From positions 186,001 to 250,000 of the forward strand of contig JAFRQX010000038.1 in assembly GCA_017428385.1 (NCBI GenBank): DNA of 64,000 nt. Direction: 5' to 3'. Within the stretch, counting starts at the first letter, position 1, and each line of letters opens with the position of its first letter. The notes beneath the pieces are model-generated. The model did no database searches. It worked only from the letters and a program-made list of their open reading frames with translations, and was not told where the DNA came from. Position numbers and translations under genes: made by a program. Of this stretch, positions 17,053 through 25,309 are shown in pieces. This DNA is from Clostridia bacterium. GTDB taxonomy: Bacteria; Bacillota; Clostridia; Christensenellales; Aristaeellaceae.

Positions 17053-18665
17053 TATCCCCACAACTGGGAAAGCGCCGGCACAATCTGTTTCTTCCTGGAA
17101 AGAACCTGCGGCAGGAAAACGTGATTTCCTTTCAGGTCGTCCACGGAGAATGCGCTGCGGATGACTTCCGCGTCTCCGGAATAAAGAAGCTCTGTTCCTT
17201 CTTTCAAAACATTGGTAATCATCAGCAGGGAGAGATCATACTGCTTATCCTTGCGGATCTTTTCCAGCGAACGGACGAAATCATCTGTTTTCGCAAGGAA
17301 AGGATCTGATTCCACGGTGGTAATCTGGGAAATGGTCAGTGAATGCACACCCAGATGGAAATCCTTCATATCATATCTGACAAGTTCATCAGCATCCATA
17401 TCAGGAGACACACCACGGGAGAACATCGCTTTACCAAGCTCCTCGCAGTCAATGCCCGCATGACGGGCCAGACGTTCCGCCAGGACTTTGTCATGCGGCG
17501 TACAGGTGGGGCTCTTGAACATGACGGTATCCGAGATAATGGCGGATGCCATCAGGCCGGCCATCTTCTGGGAAGGCATGAGTCCATGCTCCTGGTACAT
17601 GGTTGCAATGATAGAGGTGGTGGAACCTACGGGTTCATTCCGCATAAAGACAGGATTACCCGTCTGCACATCAGCCAGGCGGTGATGATCGATAATACCG
17701 ACGATTTCCGCCTGATCCAGGCCAGATACAGCCTGGCCGACTTCATTGTGATCCACGAGGACAATCTTTTTCCTGCGGGGACGGATCAGATGGTAGCGGG
17801 ACAGGGTGCCGATGACTTTGTCTTCATCATCCAGGACGGGATAGGTGCGGAAACGGCTCTGGATCACAATTTCGCGGACGTCATCCAGGTAATCATTCAG
17901 GTGGAAGAAATGAAGATTGGTGGAGCAGGCAATCCGGCCTACCGGTATGGCCTGGAAAATGAGGCGGGAAGCCCTGTAGGCGTCAAAAGGACAGACAATC
18001 AGGCAGGTGGAAGAGGAAAGATTGCGATACTGTTCTCCCAGGGACGTGCCGCAGAAGATGAGGCAGGAGGCCTTCTTTTCAATGGCAAGATCCGCCATCT
18101 CTTTCTGGTCGCCGCAAAGGACAACGGTTCCGGGGCCGATACGGGAGGCAAAGCCGGGCAGAGCAACGATTACTTCACCGGAGATTTCATCAAAGGTATC
18201 TTCCGCAGCGTTGATGATATGGCCTTCCAGCGCGCTGAGCAGATTGAAAACTGGAATGGCAGAAACGAAAGGATTATTAACAGAATCCATATCGTTTTCC
18301 GCCATGGCGCCCGCGGTGATCAGGCCGAAAAGACGTCCGTCCTCCTCTATGATCGGAAGGGCGGAAACGCTGTTGTCTTCTTTATGGAGGACTTTCCAGG
18401 CATGAGAAACAGGAACCCCCGCACCGACCATGGGCGGGGTATCATAATCAATATCAGCGACCTGCGTACGAACCGTGCGCAGGTAAAGAGGCGGCTGGAA
18501 GCCAAATCTTTCGAGGAGAAAGGATGTTTCCGTGTTCAGATGGCCGCAGCGGGCAGCAATATACTGTTCTCCGCCGAGGGCATTCTGAAGCGCGGCATAA
18601 GCCATGGCCGATACGATGGAATCCGTATCCGGGTTTTTATGGCCGACAACATATACAGAGTCCAT
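17052..18665 (-). CDS. Manganese-dependent inorganic pyrophosphatase with CBS and DRTGG domains
   Basis: 537 residues. The N-terminal DHH catalytic part has GHKNPDTDSIVSAMAYA; the C-terminal half has VDHNEVGQAV, IIDHHRLADV and the DHHA2 region, as in family-II pyrophosphatases. Between them sit a CBS domain (from about residue 70), a DRTGG domain (about 120–240, with FCGTSLGEQ-like turn) and a second CBS (…FRTYPVLDDEDKVIGTLSRYHL). Such CBS-PPases are regulated by adenine nucleotides, including diadenosine polyphosphates. It hydrolyses PPi from biosynthesis and transcription. It is 13 bp downstream of rho in the same operon. Confidence 0.93.
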   Translation of the reverse strand: MDSVYVVGHKNPDTDSIVSAMAYAALQNALGGEQYIAARCGHLNTETSFLLERFGFQPPLYLRTVRTQVADIDYDTPPMVGAGVPVSHAWKVLHKEDNSVSALPIIEEDGRLFGLITAGAMAENDMDSVNNPFVSAIPVFNLLSALEGHIINAAEDTFDEISGEVIVALPGFASRIGPGTVVLCGDQKEMADLAIEKKASCLIFCGTSLGEQYRNLSSSTCLIVCPFDAYRASRLIFQAIPVGRIACSTNLHFFHLNDYLDDVREIVIQSRFRTYPVLDDEDKVIGTLSRYHLIRPRRKKIVLVDHNEVGQAVSGLDQAEIVGIIDHHRLADVQTGNPVFMRNEPVGSTTSIIATMYQEHGLMPSQKMAGLMASAIISDTVMFKSPTCTPHDKVLAERLARHAGIDCEELGKAMFSRGVSPDMDADELVRYDMKDFHLGVHSLTISQITTVESDPFLAKTDDFVRSLEKIRKDKQYDLSLLMITNVLKEGTELLYSGDAEVIRSAFSVDDLKGNHVFLPQVLSRKKQIVPALSQLWG

Positions 18666-18678
18666 AGGATACCTCCCG

Positions 18679-20430
18679 TCAGCGATTCATCAGGGCAAAC
18701 CAGTCTTTCATCTTCAGCAGAAGCGCTTCGTTGGTATCGGTTTTATCCATCATGGATTCCAGCTGGGGTATGGCTACCGCGGAAGAGGTGCTGCCCAGCA
18801 GTGTCCTGATCAGGGAAAGCCCTTCTTTCTGTTTGTTGTCAAGCAGGATATCTGCATTCTTGGTGAAGCTTTGCTGCAGGTTCAGGGAAGGAGTCACACC
18901 GGCACGGGCCACACCCTGATCCAGGGTCAGTTCCATATTGGCAGTGCCTTTGAATTCCTCCACAACGGAATCGTCCACCTTGGAACCGGTGGAGATATCC
19001 ATGGCTGCCAGCACGGTCAGGCTGCCACCTTCCTTGCAGGCACGGGCAGCGCCGAAAAGGCGCTTGGCGCGGAAAAGACTGGAGGGATTCACCATGCCGG
19101 GAAGACTGCGTCCCTGCTGGGCTGCAGCAGTGGTGTAGATCTTCGCCAAGCGGGTGAGACTGTCCACAATCAGGACAACATCCTTCTTCTGCTCCACAAG
19201 ACGCATGGCACGTTCCAGGACAATTTCGGAAAGACGAAGGTGGGCCTCCGGCGTCTGGTCAAATGTGGAGGCCAGGACGGTGCAGGGTACGGTTTCACGC
19301 ACCATGGTGGCGTCTTCCGGAGTCACGTCAATCAGGAGCATGAGCACCTGGACATCCGGATAATTCTCGCAGACAACCTTGGCAAAGTGCTGCATAATTT
19401 CGGCCTTGCCGGTCTGGGGAGGGCAAAGCATCAGGCCCCTCTGGCCGAAACCAAGCGGGGCAATCAGGTCGATCAGCCGCATATCCGGGAAAGATTTACC
19501 GTCTTTGCACTCCAGGGAAATCCGGCGGCTGGGATAGACAGGGGTCAGTTCGTCAAAAGCAGGACGATTGAAGGCATCTTCTTCGGGCACGTCATTGACG
19601 CTGGAAATATAAAGGAGTGCGGCATATTTATCGCCTTCACGCTGCGGCCTGATTTTGCCCTTGATCATATCGCCGGTACGGAGACCGAAACGGCGGATCT
19701 GTGCCATGGAAACATAAATATCCTTGGTGGAGGGCTGGAAGGTGGCATTGCGCAGGAAACCGTATCCATCGGGATGCAGCTCCAGGATGCCGCCGCCTTC
19801 TTCATAATCACCGGATGCCAGCAGCTCTTCCAGGGAAGGAGCCTGGATGCCTGTATCCTGTGCCTGGAAGAGCGGGGGAAAGGATTCTGACGTGCGGGTG
19901 GTATGGGGCACAGCATTGGGACCGAAGGAACGGGGACCAAAGCCGGTCTCAGATCCGATACTGATCCGCTTCTCGGGAAGCGGGGACACGACAGGAGGAT
20001 GGGGCTGTTCAGCCAGCTCAGCAGGCTGGGCAGCAGGCGCAGCGGGCTGAACAGTCGCGGCAGGGCCGAAACGAGGGGTAAAGCTGCCGGGACGCATGGG
20101 CTGGACATGCTGCTGATCATGGGGGAGATGCTGTCCGGAGGGAGAAGTGCTCTGCCATGCAGGACGGGAAGAAGAACCGGGAGCCTGATAGGCAGGACGT
20201 ACATTATAGCGCGGCGTGTCAGTATTATGCCAGGCAGCCTGGTATTTCGGTTCCGCCTCGGCAGGAGCGGGTGTTTCCGCAGGCTGTTCTGCTTTTTCCC
20301 CAGAAAGGACGGGCAGCAGTTTTTCTATAATGCCTGCTTTATCGATGCCGGCACCGAGTACGACGGAGTTTTCACGGGCCAGCTTACGAAGCTGCAGGAC
20401 AGTCATCCCATTGAGATCGCTGTGAGTCAT
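18679..20430 (-). CDS. rho: Transcription termination factor Rho, divergent at the ATPase site
   Basis: 583 residues, against about 420 in E. coli. Residues 1–45 are the Rho N-terminal domain, followed by ~145 residues rich in P, A, Q and S, then the cold-shock RNA-binding domain (ELHPDGYGFLRN … IYVSMAQIRRFGLRTGD) and the hexameric ATPase. Q-loop and hinge regions (STGSKVDDSVVEEFKGT) are conserved. Three catalytic features are not: the P-loop reads PPQTGKA with alanine 343 in place of Thr/Ser, the DERPEE motif reads DVTPED (the catalytic glutamate is Val369), and the arginine-finger segment has glycine, glutamine and lysine (Lys524) where E. coli has R353, R362 and R366. The protein may be a weak or non-hydrolysing Rho or paralogue. 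Its ATG overlaps the preceding stop. Confidence 0.88.
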   Translation of the reverse strand: MTHSDLNGMTVLQLRKLARENSVVLGAGIDKAGIIEKLLPVLSGEKAEQPAETPAPAEAEPKYQAAWHNTDTPRYNVRPAYQAPGSSSRPAWQSTSPSGQHLPHDQQHVQPMRPGSFTPRFGPAATVQPAAPAAQPAELAEQPHPPVVSPLPEKRISIGSETGFGPRSFGPNAVPHTTRTSESFPPLFQAQDTGIQAPSLEELLASGDYEEGGGILELHPDGYGFLRNATFQPSTKDIYVSMAQIRRFGLRTGDMIKGKIRPQREGDKYAALLYISSVNDVPEEDAFNRPAFDELTPVYPSRRISLECKDGKSFPDMRLIDLIAPLGFGQRGLMLCPPQTGKAEIMQHFAKVVCENYPDVQVLMLLIDVTPEDATMVRETVPCTVLASTFDQTPEAHLRLSEIVLERAMRLVEQKKDVVLIVDSLTRLAKIYTTAAAQQGRSLPGMVNPSSLFRAKRLFGAARACKEGGSLTVLAAMDISTGSKVDDSVVEEFKGTANMELTLDQGVARAGVTPSLNLQQSFTKNADILLDNKQKEGLSLIRTLLGSTSSAVAIPQLESMMDKTDTNEALLLKMKDWFALMNR

Positions 20431-21455
20431 ATAACAGATTCCTCCTCTGAATTGAAAGCAAAGATCAGATCCCGTACAACGGCCTGTTCAACATCATGCT
20501 TCAGGCCTGAAAAAATATCGTTAACGGGAAGTTTAAACCCGGCAATGGTAAGCGCTTCCCTGACATCCGCTGAAGGAAGGGTGAGTGTATTGAAGCTCAG
20601 GGCGATGACGCCGCCGGGAGCAAGGACACTTTTCCATACCGGAACTACCCGGGAAAGGAAATGCTGCAGGGAATCAGGCCGGCTTCCTGCCTGGGGAGCG
20701 TGCTGTACGCCGTAAGGAAGATCAGCGGCAATGATATGCGCTTTCCCTTTTCGAAACAGGACCGGCGATTCCATTGTGTCCCCGCAGGCAAACCTTAGGA
20801 AACGAGTATTGTCGGATCGGAAGTGCTCCTTCGTGTCCGCGTAAACAAACTCAGTGAGGGGCAGGGAATGACGGGGCGCGGTTTCGGCCCGGTCATGCTG
20901 CTCATGTTTGAGCTTATGAAGCTTGAGATAACGCGAGAAATAATCTGTTGCCTCACGGATATCCTTTTTATCCAGGTCCAGGCCGACAGCGTTCATCCCG
21001 GCCTCAGCGGCGCAGAAGCAGCCGGTACCTTTACCGCAGACAGGATCAAAGAAAGTAAGGGGTGCTTCACTGTGACGGAAGGCGGAAAGGGAAGCGGCTG
21101 TATTGATCATCATACGGGTAAAGGAGGCGCTGGTCTTTCCCTTGTACTTGAGTACCTCAGGAAGATCCTCCGGGAGATACCCGGAATAAGAAACGGGAAG
21201 GGGACGAAGTAACCCGTTTACTTTCTCCGCCATGAAGACAATGGAGCTGTGACCGGAAAGAAATGCAATTTCTGATTCGCTCAGTTCACGGCAGTCAATT
21301 GTCAGAAAATGTGATCCGCCCATGGTTTCCTCCCTGATCTGGGAAGAGATGCCCAGGCGAAAAAGCATGGCAAAAAGTTCACAACGGGATAACACAACAA
21401 GACTGTCACGGTAGCGTATATTTGCATGTTTGATCAGCTCAAACGAATAGACCAA
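20427..21455 (-). CDS. TRM11-like SAM-dependent methyltransferase
   Basis: 342 residues starting at TTG after GAGGATG, consistent with the promoter 32 bp upstream. The SAM motif is FFDPVCGKGTGCFCAAE and the catalytic NPPY-like motif is ADLPYGVQHAP, the D-x-PYG form used by Trm11/TrmG10-type guanine-N2 tRNA methyltransferases. An N-terminal ~130 residues would replace the THUMP region but no clear THUMP was recognised. A nucleic-acid N-methyltransferase is likely; the target is unknown. First gene of the operon with rho and the pyrophosphatase (4-bp overlap with rho). Confidence 0.72.
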   Translation of the reverse strand: MVYSFELIKHANIRYRDSLVVLSRCELFAMLFRLGISSQIREETMGGSHFLTIDCRELSESEIAFLSGHSSIVFMAEKVNGLLRPLPVSYSGYLPEDLPEVLKYKGKTSASFTRMMINTAASLSAFRHSEAPLTFFDPVCGKGTGCFCAAEAGMNAVGLDLDKKDIREATDYFSRYLKLHKLKHEQHDRAETAPRHSLPLTEFVYADTKEHFRSDNTRFLRFACGDTMESPVLFRKGKAHIIAADLPYGVQHAPQAGSRPDSLQHFLSRVVPVWKSVLAPGGVIALSFNTLTLPSADVREALTIAGFKLPVNDIFSGLKHDVEQAVVRDLIFAFNSEEESVI

Positions 21456-21486
21456 TTACATCCTCTTTTCTTCAGATACTGTCATA

Positions 21487-21515
21487 AGTATATCAGAAAA
21501 GGTCTTGCGTGACAA
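21487..21515 (-). promoter_or_regulatory. Promoter of the methyltransferase–rho–pyrophosphatase operon
   Basis: TTGTCA (21515–21510) and TATACT (21492–21487) with a 17-bp spacer on the minus strand. Confidence 0.8.
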
Positions 21516-21540
21516 GGCATAGAGCATAAACAAATAAAGA

Positions 21541-21568
21541 AAACAGTTTCCTGAGGAAACTGTTTTTT
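21541..21568. terminator. Hairpin downstream of rpsU, second terminator
   Basis: Perfect 11-bp stem AAACAGTTTCC with loop TGA, followed by T's on both strands; lies after the rpsU terminator and before the promoter of the next operon. Confidence 0.7.
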
Positions 21569-21611
21569 ACTGAAAAATGAAGACTTAAGAATTAAGAATA
21601 AAAAACGGCGG

Positions 21612-21640
21612 AAAAAAAGCCCTTCCTGTGAAGGAAGGGC
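21612..21640 (-). terminator. Terminator of rpsU
   Basis: Nine-pair stem GCCCTTCCT / AGGAAGGGC with a four-base loop and a seven-T run on the minus strand, 12 bp beyond the S21 stop. Confidence 0.9.
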
Positions 21641-21652
21641 GTTTTGCCAAAA

Positions 21653-21826
21653 TCACCACTTGCGCTTACGGGCGGCTTCAGCCTTTTTCTTGCGCTTAAC
21701 GCTGGGCTTTTCGTAATGCTCGCGCTTACGCACTTCCTGGAGAACGCCGCTGCGGGCGCACTGCCGCTTAAACCGTTTGAGCGCACTTTCCAGGGACTCA
21801 TTTTCGCGGATACGAACCTCGGACAC
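21653..21826 (-). CDS. rpsU: 30S ribosomal protein S21
   Basis: 57 residues read from a GTG start after a GGGGAGGG site: [20 protein letters not shown], then [19 protein letters not shown] and a basic tail ending [11 protein letters not shown]. This matches the Bacillota S21 family over its whole length. It is short and lies antisense to a spurious longer reading frame, so it is easily missed. Terminator follows directly. Confidence 0.96.
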   Translation of the reverse strand: MSEVRIRENESLESALKRFKRQCARSGVLQEVRKREHYEKPSVKRKKKAEAARKRKW

Positions 21827-21941
21827 TGTTATCCCTCCCCTCGCTCAATACAATGGCCTGCGGATCATACAAACCGAAAACCGTATTTTATTATACAGCC
21901 ATTACCCTGTGTAGTCAACTTTTTTTCCGGAAAACGTTTTG

Positions 21942-22283
21942 TCAGGCCATTTTGTCTTCCATCTGACGGCCGCCGAGAATATGGAAATGAAGGTGATGCA
22001 CAGACTGGCATGCATCGGGACCGCAGTTGGAAACAACGCGATAACCGCCTGTCAGTTTTTCCTGAGCGGCGATCACGCGAATGGCACGAAGGCATTCTGC
22101 CAGTTCACGATCGGAAGCAGCATCCGCCTCATCCAGTGAAGCAATATGCTTTTTAGGGATGACCAGTACATGAACAGGAGCCTGCGGATTGATATCGCGG
22201 AAAGCATAGACGAATTCGTTCTCGTACACTTTCTGAGAAGGGATATCACCATTCATGATTTTGCAGAAGAGACAGTTTTCCAT
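21942..22283 (-). CDS. HIT family nucleotide-binding hydrolase
   Basis: 113 residues with N-terminal CLFCKIMNGDIPS and the C-terminal histidine triad VHHLHFHILGG (HxHxHxx). These are small nucleotide phosphoramidate or dinucleotide hydrolases of the HinT branch. The family's substrates include AMP-lysine and purine phosphoramidates; the in vivo one is not known here. It ends the prmA–rsmE–mtaB run, 36 bp after mtaB. Confidence 0.93.
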   Translation of the reverse strand: MENCLFCKIMNGDIPSQKVYENEFVYAFRDINPQAPVHVLVIPKKHIASLDEADAASDRELAECLRAIRVIAAQEKLTGGYRVVSNCGPDACQSVHHLHFHILGGRQMEDKMA

Positions 22284-22319
22284 CTTTGATCATCATCCTT
22301 TTCTTTCATTATCAATATA

Positions 22320-23615
22320 TCATATCAGTTTTCCCAGCATACCGGACGCAGTTTCACCAAGGAGGCGGATGCGGACAGGCACACCGGACTGACAGACATC
22401 TTCTTTATCCAGGCGAACACGGATATACTCAGGCGTATAGCCTTCCCAGCAACCGCCCACCATTTCTTCCGGAACAAGATCGGTTTCCAGTCCCGTCCAG
22501 GTGCTGAGATACTCACGGGCGACATCGCGGCCCAGGGCAATCAGTTCACGGGCACGGCGTTCCTTTTCAGCGGCAGTCAGCTGGCCGGGAAGTTCCGCTG
22601 CCGGCGTTTGCGGACGGGGAGAATAAGGGAAAACGTGAATGCGGGCGAATCCAACCTTCCGGATCATATCCTTAGTTTCTTCAAACTCAGCTTCCGTTTC
22701 TCCCGGAAAACCGGTAAGGATATCTGTTGTAAAAGCAGCGTGAGGGAATTCATGACGAAGGTTTTCCACACCGCGCAGATACTGGGCTGTATTATATCGG
22801 CGGCGCATCCTGGCCAGAACTGTATCGCTGCCGGACTGGAGAGCCAGATGGAACTGGGGGCAGATTTTATCCGCCTGACGCAGCCTGGAAGCAAATTCCG
22901 GGGTGGCGATGGTGGGTTCCAGGGAACCGAGACGGATCCGCAGGATGCCTTCTGTCTGCTGAACCGCCTCAATCGCATCCAACAGAGTAAGGGATGATTC
23001 CATATCCTTTCCGTAGGAGCAGAGATGGATTCCGGTGAGGACAATTTCACGGAAGCCTGCTGCGGAGAGGCGGGCAACTTCAGAACGTATATCCTCCAGG
23101 GGCCTGGAACGAATCGGACCGCGGACAGAAGGAATGATACAGTAGGAGCAACGGTTTCCGCAGCCTTCCTGAATCTTCAGGACGGCACGGGTGTGCTCAT
23201 TCTGGGTTGTGATGGACAGGCATTCAAAGGGCTGGCCGACCTGCAGGGGGCCGACGGCGCAGATGGCACGGCCGGACTGCAGGACTTCATGATACAGCGT
23301 AACCACTTCACTGCGGCGCTGTGTGCCAATGACAAGATCCGCACCGAGGGAAAGCAAATCCTCTCCGCGCTGCTGGGCCATACAACCGCATACAATGAGG
23401 CCGGCGGAAGGCTGCTCCCTGCGGATTTTCCGGATGAGCTGAAGGGACTTTTTGTCCCCGGTTCCGGTGACGGTGCAGGTATTAACCAGGTAAACATCCG
23501 CAGGCTGGTCCATGGAGACGACCTGATAGCCATCTGCCTGGAAAAGCTCCAGCATGGCCTGGGTATCATACTGATTGACTTTGCAGCCAAGAGTATGGGA
23601 AGCGATGGTTTTCAT
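22320..23615 (-). CDS. mtaB: tRNA t6A37 methylthiotransferase MtaB
   Basis: 431 residues from the ATG giving MKTIASHTLGCKVNQYDTQAM. Three N-terminal cluster cysteines are in LGCKVNQ, NTCTVTG and CGCMAQQ; the radical-SAM CxxxCxxC is CGNRCSYC; a C-terminal TRAM-like domain follows. It converts t6A to ms2t6A at position 37 of ANN-decoding tRNAs, using SAM and two Fe4S4 clusters. The HTLGCKVNQYDT start distinguishes MtaB from MiaB and RimO. The start lies 2 bp after the rsmE stop; an extension overlapping rsmE is less likely. Confidence 0.95.
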   Translation of the reverse strand: MKTIASHTLGCKVNQYDTQAMLELFQADGYQVVSMDQPADVYLVNTCTVTGTGDKKSLQLIRKIRREQPSAGLIVCGCMAQQRGEDLLSLGADLVIGTQRRSEVVTLYHEVLQSGRAICAVGPLQVGQPFECLSITTQNEHTRAVLKIQEGCGNRCSYCIIPSVRGPIRSRPLEDIRSEVARLSAAGFREIVLTGIHLCSYGKDMESSLTLLDAIEAVQQTEGILRIRLGSLEPTIATPEFASRLRQADKICPQFHLALQSGSDTVLARMRRRYNTAQYLRGVENLRHEFPHAAFTTDILTGFPGETEAEFEETKDMIRKVGFARIHVFPYSPRPQTPAAELPGQLTAAEKERRARELIALGRDVAREYLSTWTGLETDLVPEEMVGGCWEGYTPEYIRVRLDKEDVCQSGVPVRIRLLGETASGMLGKLI

Positions 23616-23617
23616 GT

Positions 23618-24352
23618 TTATTCCATTTCTCCGTATAAACACATGATGGCCGATACAGCGGCAAGTCCGGCGGTTTCCGTACGAAGAATCCGTTTTCCAA
23701 GGGTAACAGGGACAAAGCCGGCAGCCTGAAGCAGTTCAATTTCGTTTTCATCAATACCGCCTTCGGGACCGATCATAATCCCAATGGAAGAAAGGGCAGG
23801 ATGCGATTTGCTGAAAGACAGCGGACCGTTTCCTTCCGCGTTTTCCCAGGGAACAATGTTGACCTCCGGAAGGGCAGGATCATTCAGCACCTGTTTCAGG
23901 GTCAGAATCTCCGAAACCTCCGGAATCAGGCATCGGCCGCTCTGCTTTCCTGCTTCGCGGACTATCTTTCTCCAGCGTTCCAGCTTGCGGGCGGAATCCT
24001 TCGTATCCGGCCGGGAGACACAGCGTTCCATCAACACCGGGACGATACGGGAAACACCCAGCTCCACAGCTTTTTGCATGATCAGATCCATTTTATCGGA
24101 TTTGGGCAGCCCCTGGTATAGTGTGACAAAAACAGACGGCTCCGTGGAGGACAGCTGCGAAACCAGTTTCAGGCGTACATCCTTCGGTGAAACGGAAATC
24201 ATTTCCGCGGACCAGCGGTTTCCGCCCATGAAGATTTCCGCCTGCTGCCCAGGCTTCATACGAAGAACCGTACAGGCATGACGGGCATCCTCTTCCGGCA
24301 GGGAGACAATGTTGTCCACGCAGTTTTCAGGATCGGCATAAAACCTGTGCAT
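23618..24352 (-). CDS. rsmE: 16S rRNA (uracil-1498-N3)-methyltransferase
   Basis: 244 residues. SPOUT-fold enzyme with an N-terminal PUA-like domain and the C-terminal trefoil knot: IMIGPEGGIDENEIELLQAAGFVPVTLGKRILRTETA is the family signature, broken here into GPEGG, LGKRILRTETA. It modifies U1498 of 16S rRNA. Its ATG shares one base with the prmA stop (TGATG), so the two are translationally coupled. Confidence 0.95.
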   Translation of the reverse strand: MHRFYADPENCVDNIVSLPEEDARHACTVLRMKPGQQAEIFMGGNRWSAEMISVSPKDVRLKLVSQLSSTEPSVFVTLYQGLPKSDKMDLIMQKAVELGVSRIVPVLMERCVSRPDTKDSARKLERWRKIVREAGKQSGRCLIPEVSEILTLKQVLNDPALPEVNIVPWENAEGNGPLSFSKSHPALSSIGIMIGPEGGIDENEIELLQAAGFVPVTLGKRILRTETAGLAAVSAIMCLYGEME

Positions 24353-25293
24353 CAGCTATTCCTCCTGCTCAGGAAAGCAGTCCATTCACCACGGGTATAC
24401 TTTTGCAGGATTTCATAACCGGCATCCAGCAGCGCCTGCGCTACTTCATCACCGCGCAGGGAAACAATTCCGCTGCAGATGAACAGGCCGCCGGGACGAA
24501 TGTGGCTCATAAGCGGAGCGGCGAAAGAGATAATAACATCAGAGATAATATTGGCCACACAGATATCACAAACCGCGTCCACCTTCTCCAGAAGGTTGCC
24601 CTGCTGGACGGTAATGATATCCTGCACATGATTGTTGACAACATTTTCAGCAGCTACTTTGACAGCATCCGGATCGATATCCACTGCCAATACATGACCG
24701 GCGCCGAGCAGGGCCGCACCGATTGCCAGGATACCGCTGCCGGTGCCCACGTCGATGATTTCCTCACCGCCGTGGATGTTTTCTTCCAGAATGGAAAGGC
24801 ACATACCGGTGGTTTCATGGGTACCGCTGCCGAAGGCCATTCCGGGGTCGATCTCGATGACTTTGTCACCGGGGGCGGGATCAAAAGGTTCCCAGGTGGG
24901 CTTTACGACCAGGTGCTGACCCGCATAGAAGGGCTTGAAGTATTTCTTCCATACGTCAGCCCAGGATTTATCGTTCACAGAGCGGGTTTCAACGCGCAGG
25001 GTGCCGGCATCCGGTACCGTGTCATGCAGTGTGGACAGGCGGCCGGTGATGTTTTCAATCAGGGACGGAAGGGAAGGATTCTCTTCAAACCAGGCATGAA
25101 CCAGTACATCCTCCGGCATACTGTCCAGCAGCTTGGGGTCAATGATTTCCCATACACCATGAGGCTTGGTGGGATCAGGAATATCAGCCTTGTCTTCAAT
25201 CATGGTACCGGAAGCACCGGCTTCCATCAGGACGTCGGAAACAGCATCGGAACCGGCGGTGGTCGTATGAACAATCAGCTCTGCGTAATCCAT
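24352..25293 (-). CDS. prmA: Ribosomal protein L11 methyltransferase
   Basis: 313 residues starting MDYAELIVHTTTAGSDAVSD after AAGGAG. N-terminal substrate-recognition ferredoxin-like part, then the Rossmann domain with FGSGTHETTGMCL, IDVGTGSGILAIGAALLG, and NIISDVI. It trimethylates lysine and N-terminal residues of L11. It lies 16 bp after the binding-protein stop and is followed by rsmE, a frequent bacterial pair. A longer frame reading back into the binding-protein gene was rejected. Confidence 0.95.
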   Translation of the reverse strand: MDYAELIVHTTTAGSDAVSDVLMEAGASGTMIEDKADIPDPTKPHGVWEIIDPKLLDSMPEDVLVHAWFEENPSLPSLIENITGRLSTLHDTVPDAGTLRVETRSVNDKSWADVWKKYFKPFYAGQHLVVKPTWEPFDPAPGDKVIEIDPGMAFGSGTHETTGMCLSILEENIHGGEEIIDVGTGSGILAIGAALLGAGHVLAVDIDPDAVKVAAENVVNNHVQDIITVQQGNLLEKVDAVCDICVANIISDVIISFAAPLMSHIRPGGLFICSGIVSLRGDEVAQALLDAGYEILQKYTRGEWTAFLSRRNS

Positions 25294-25309
25294 AAATACT
25301 CCTTTATCA

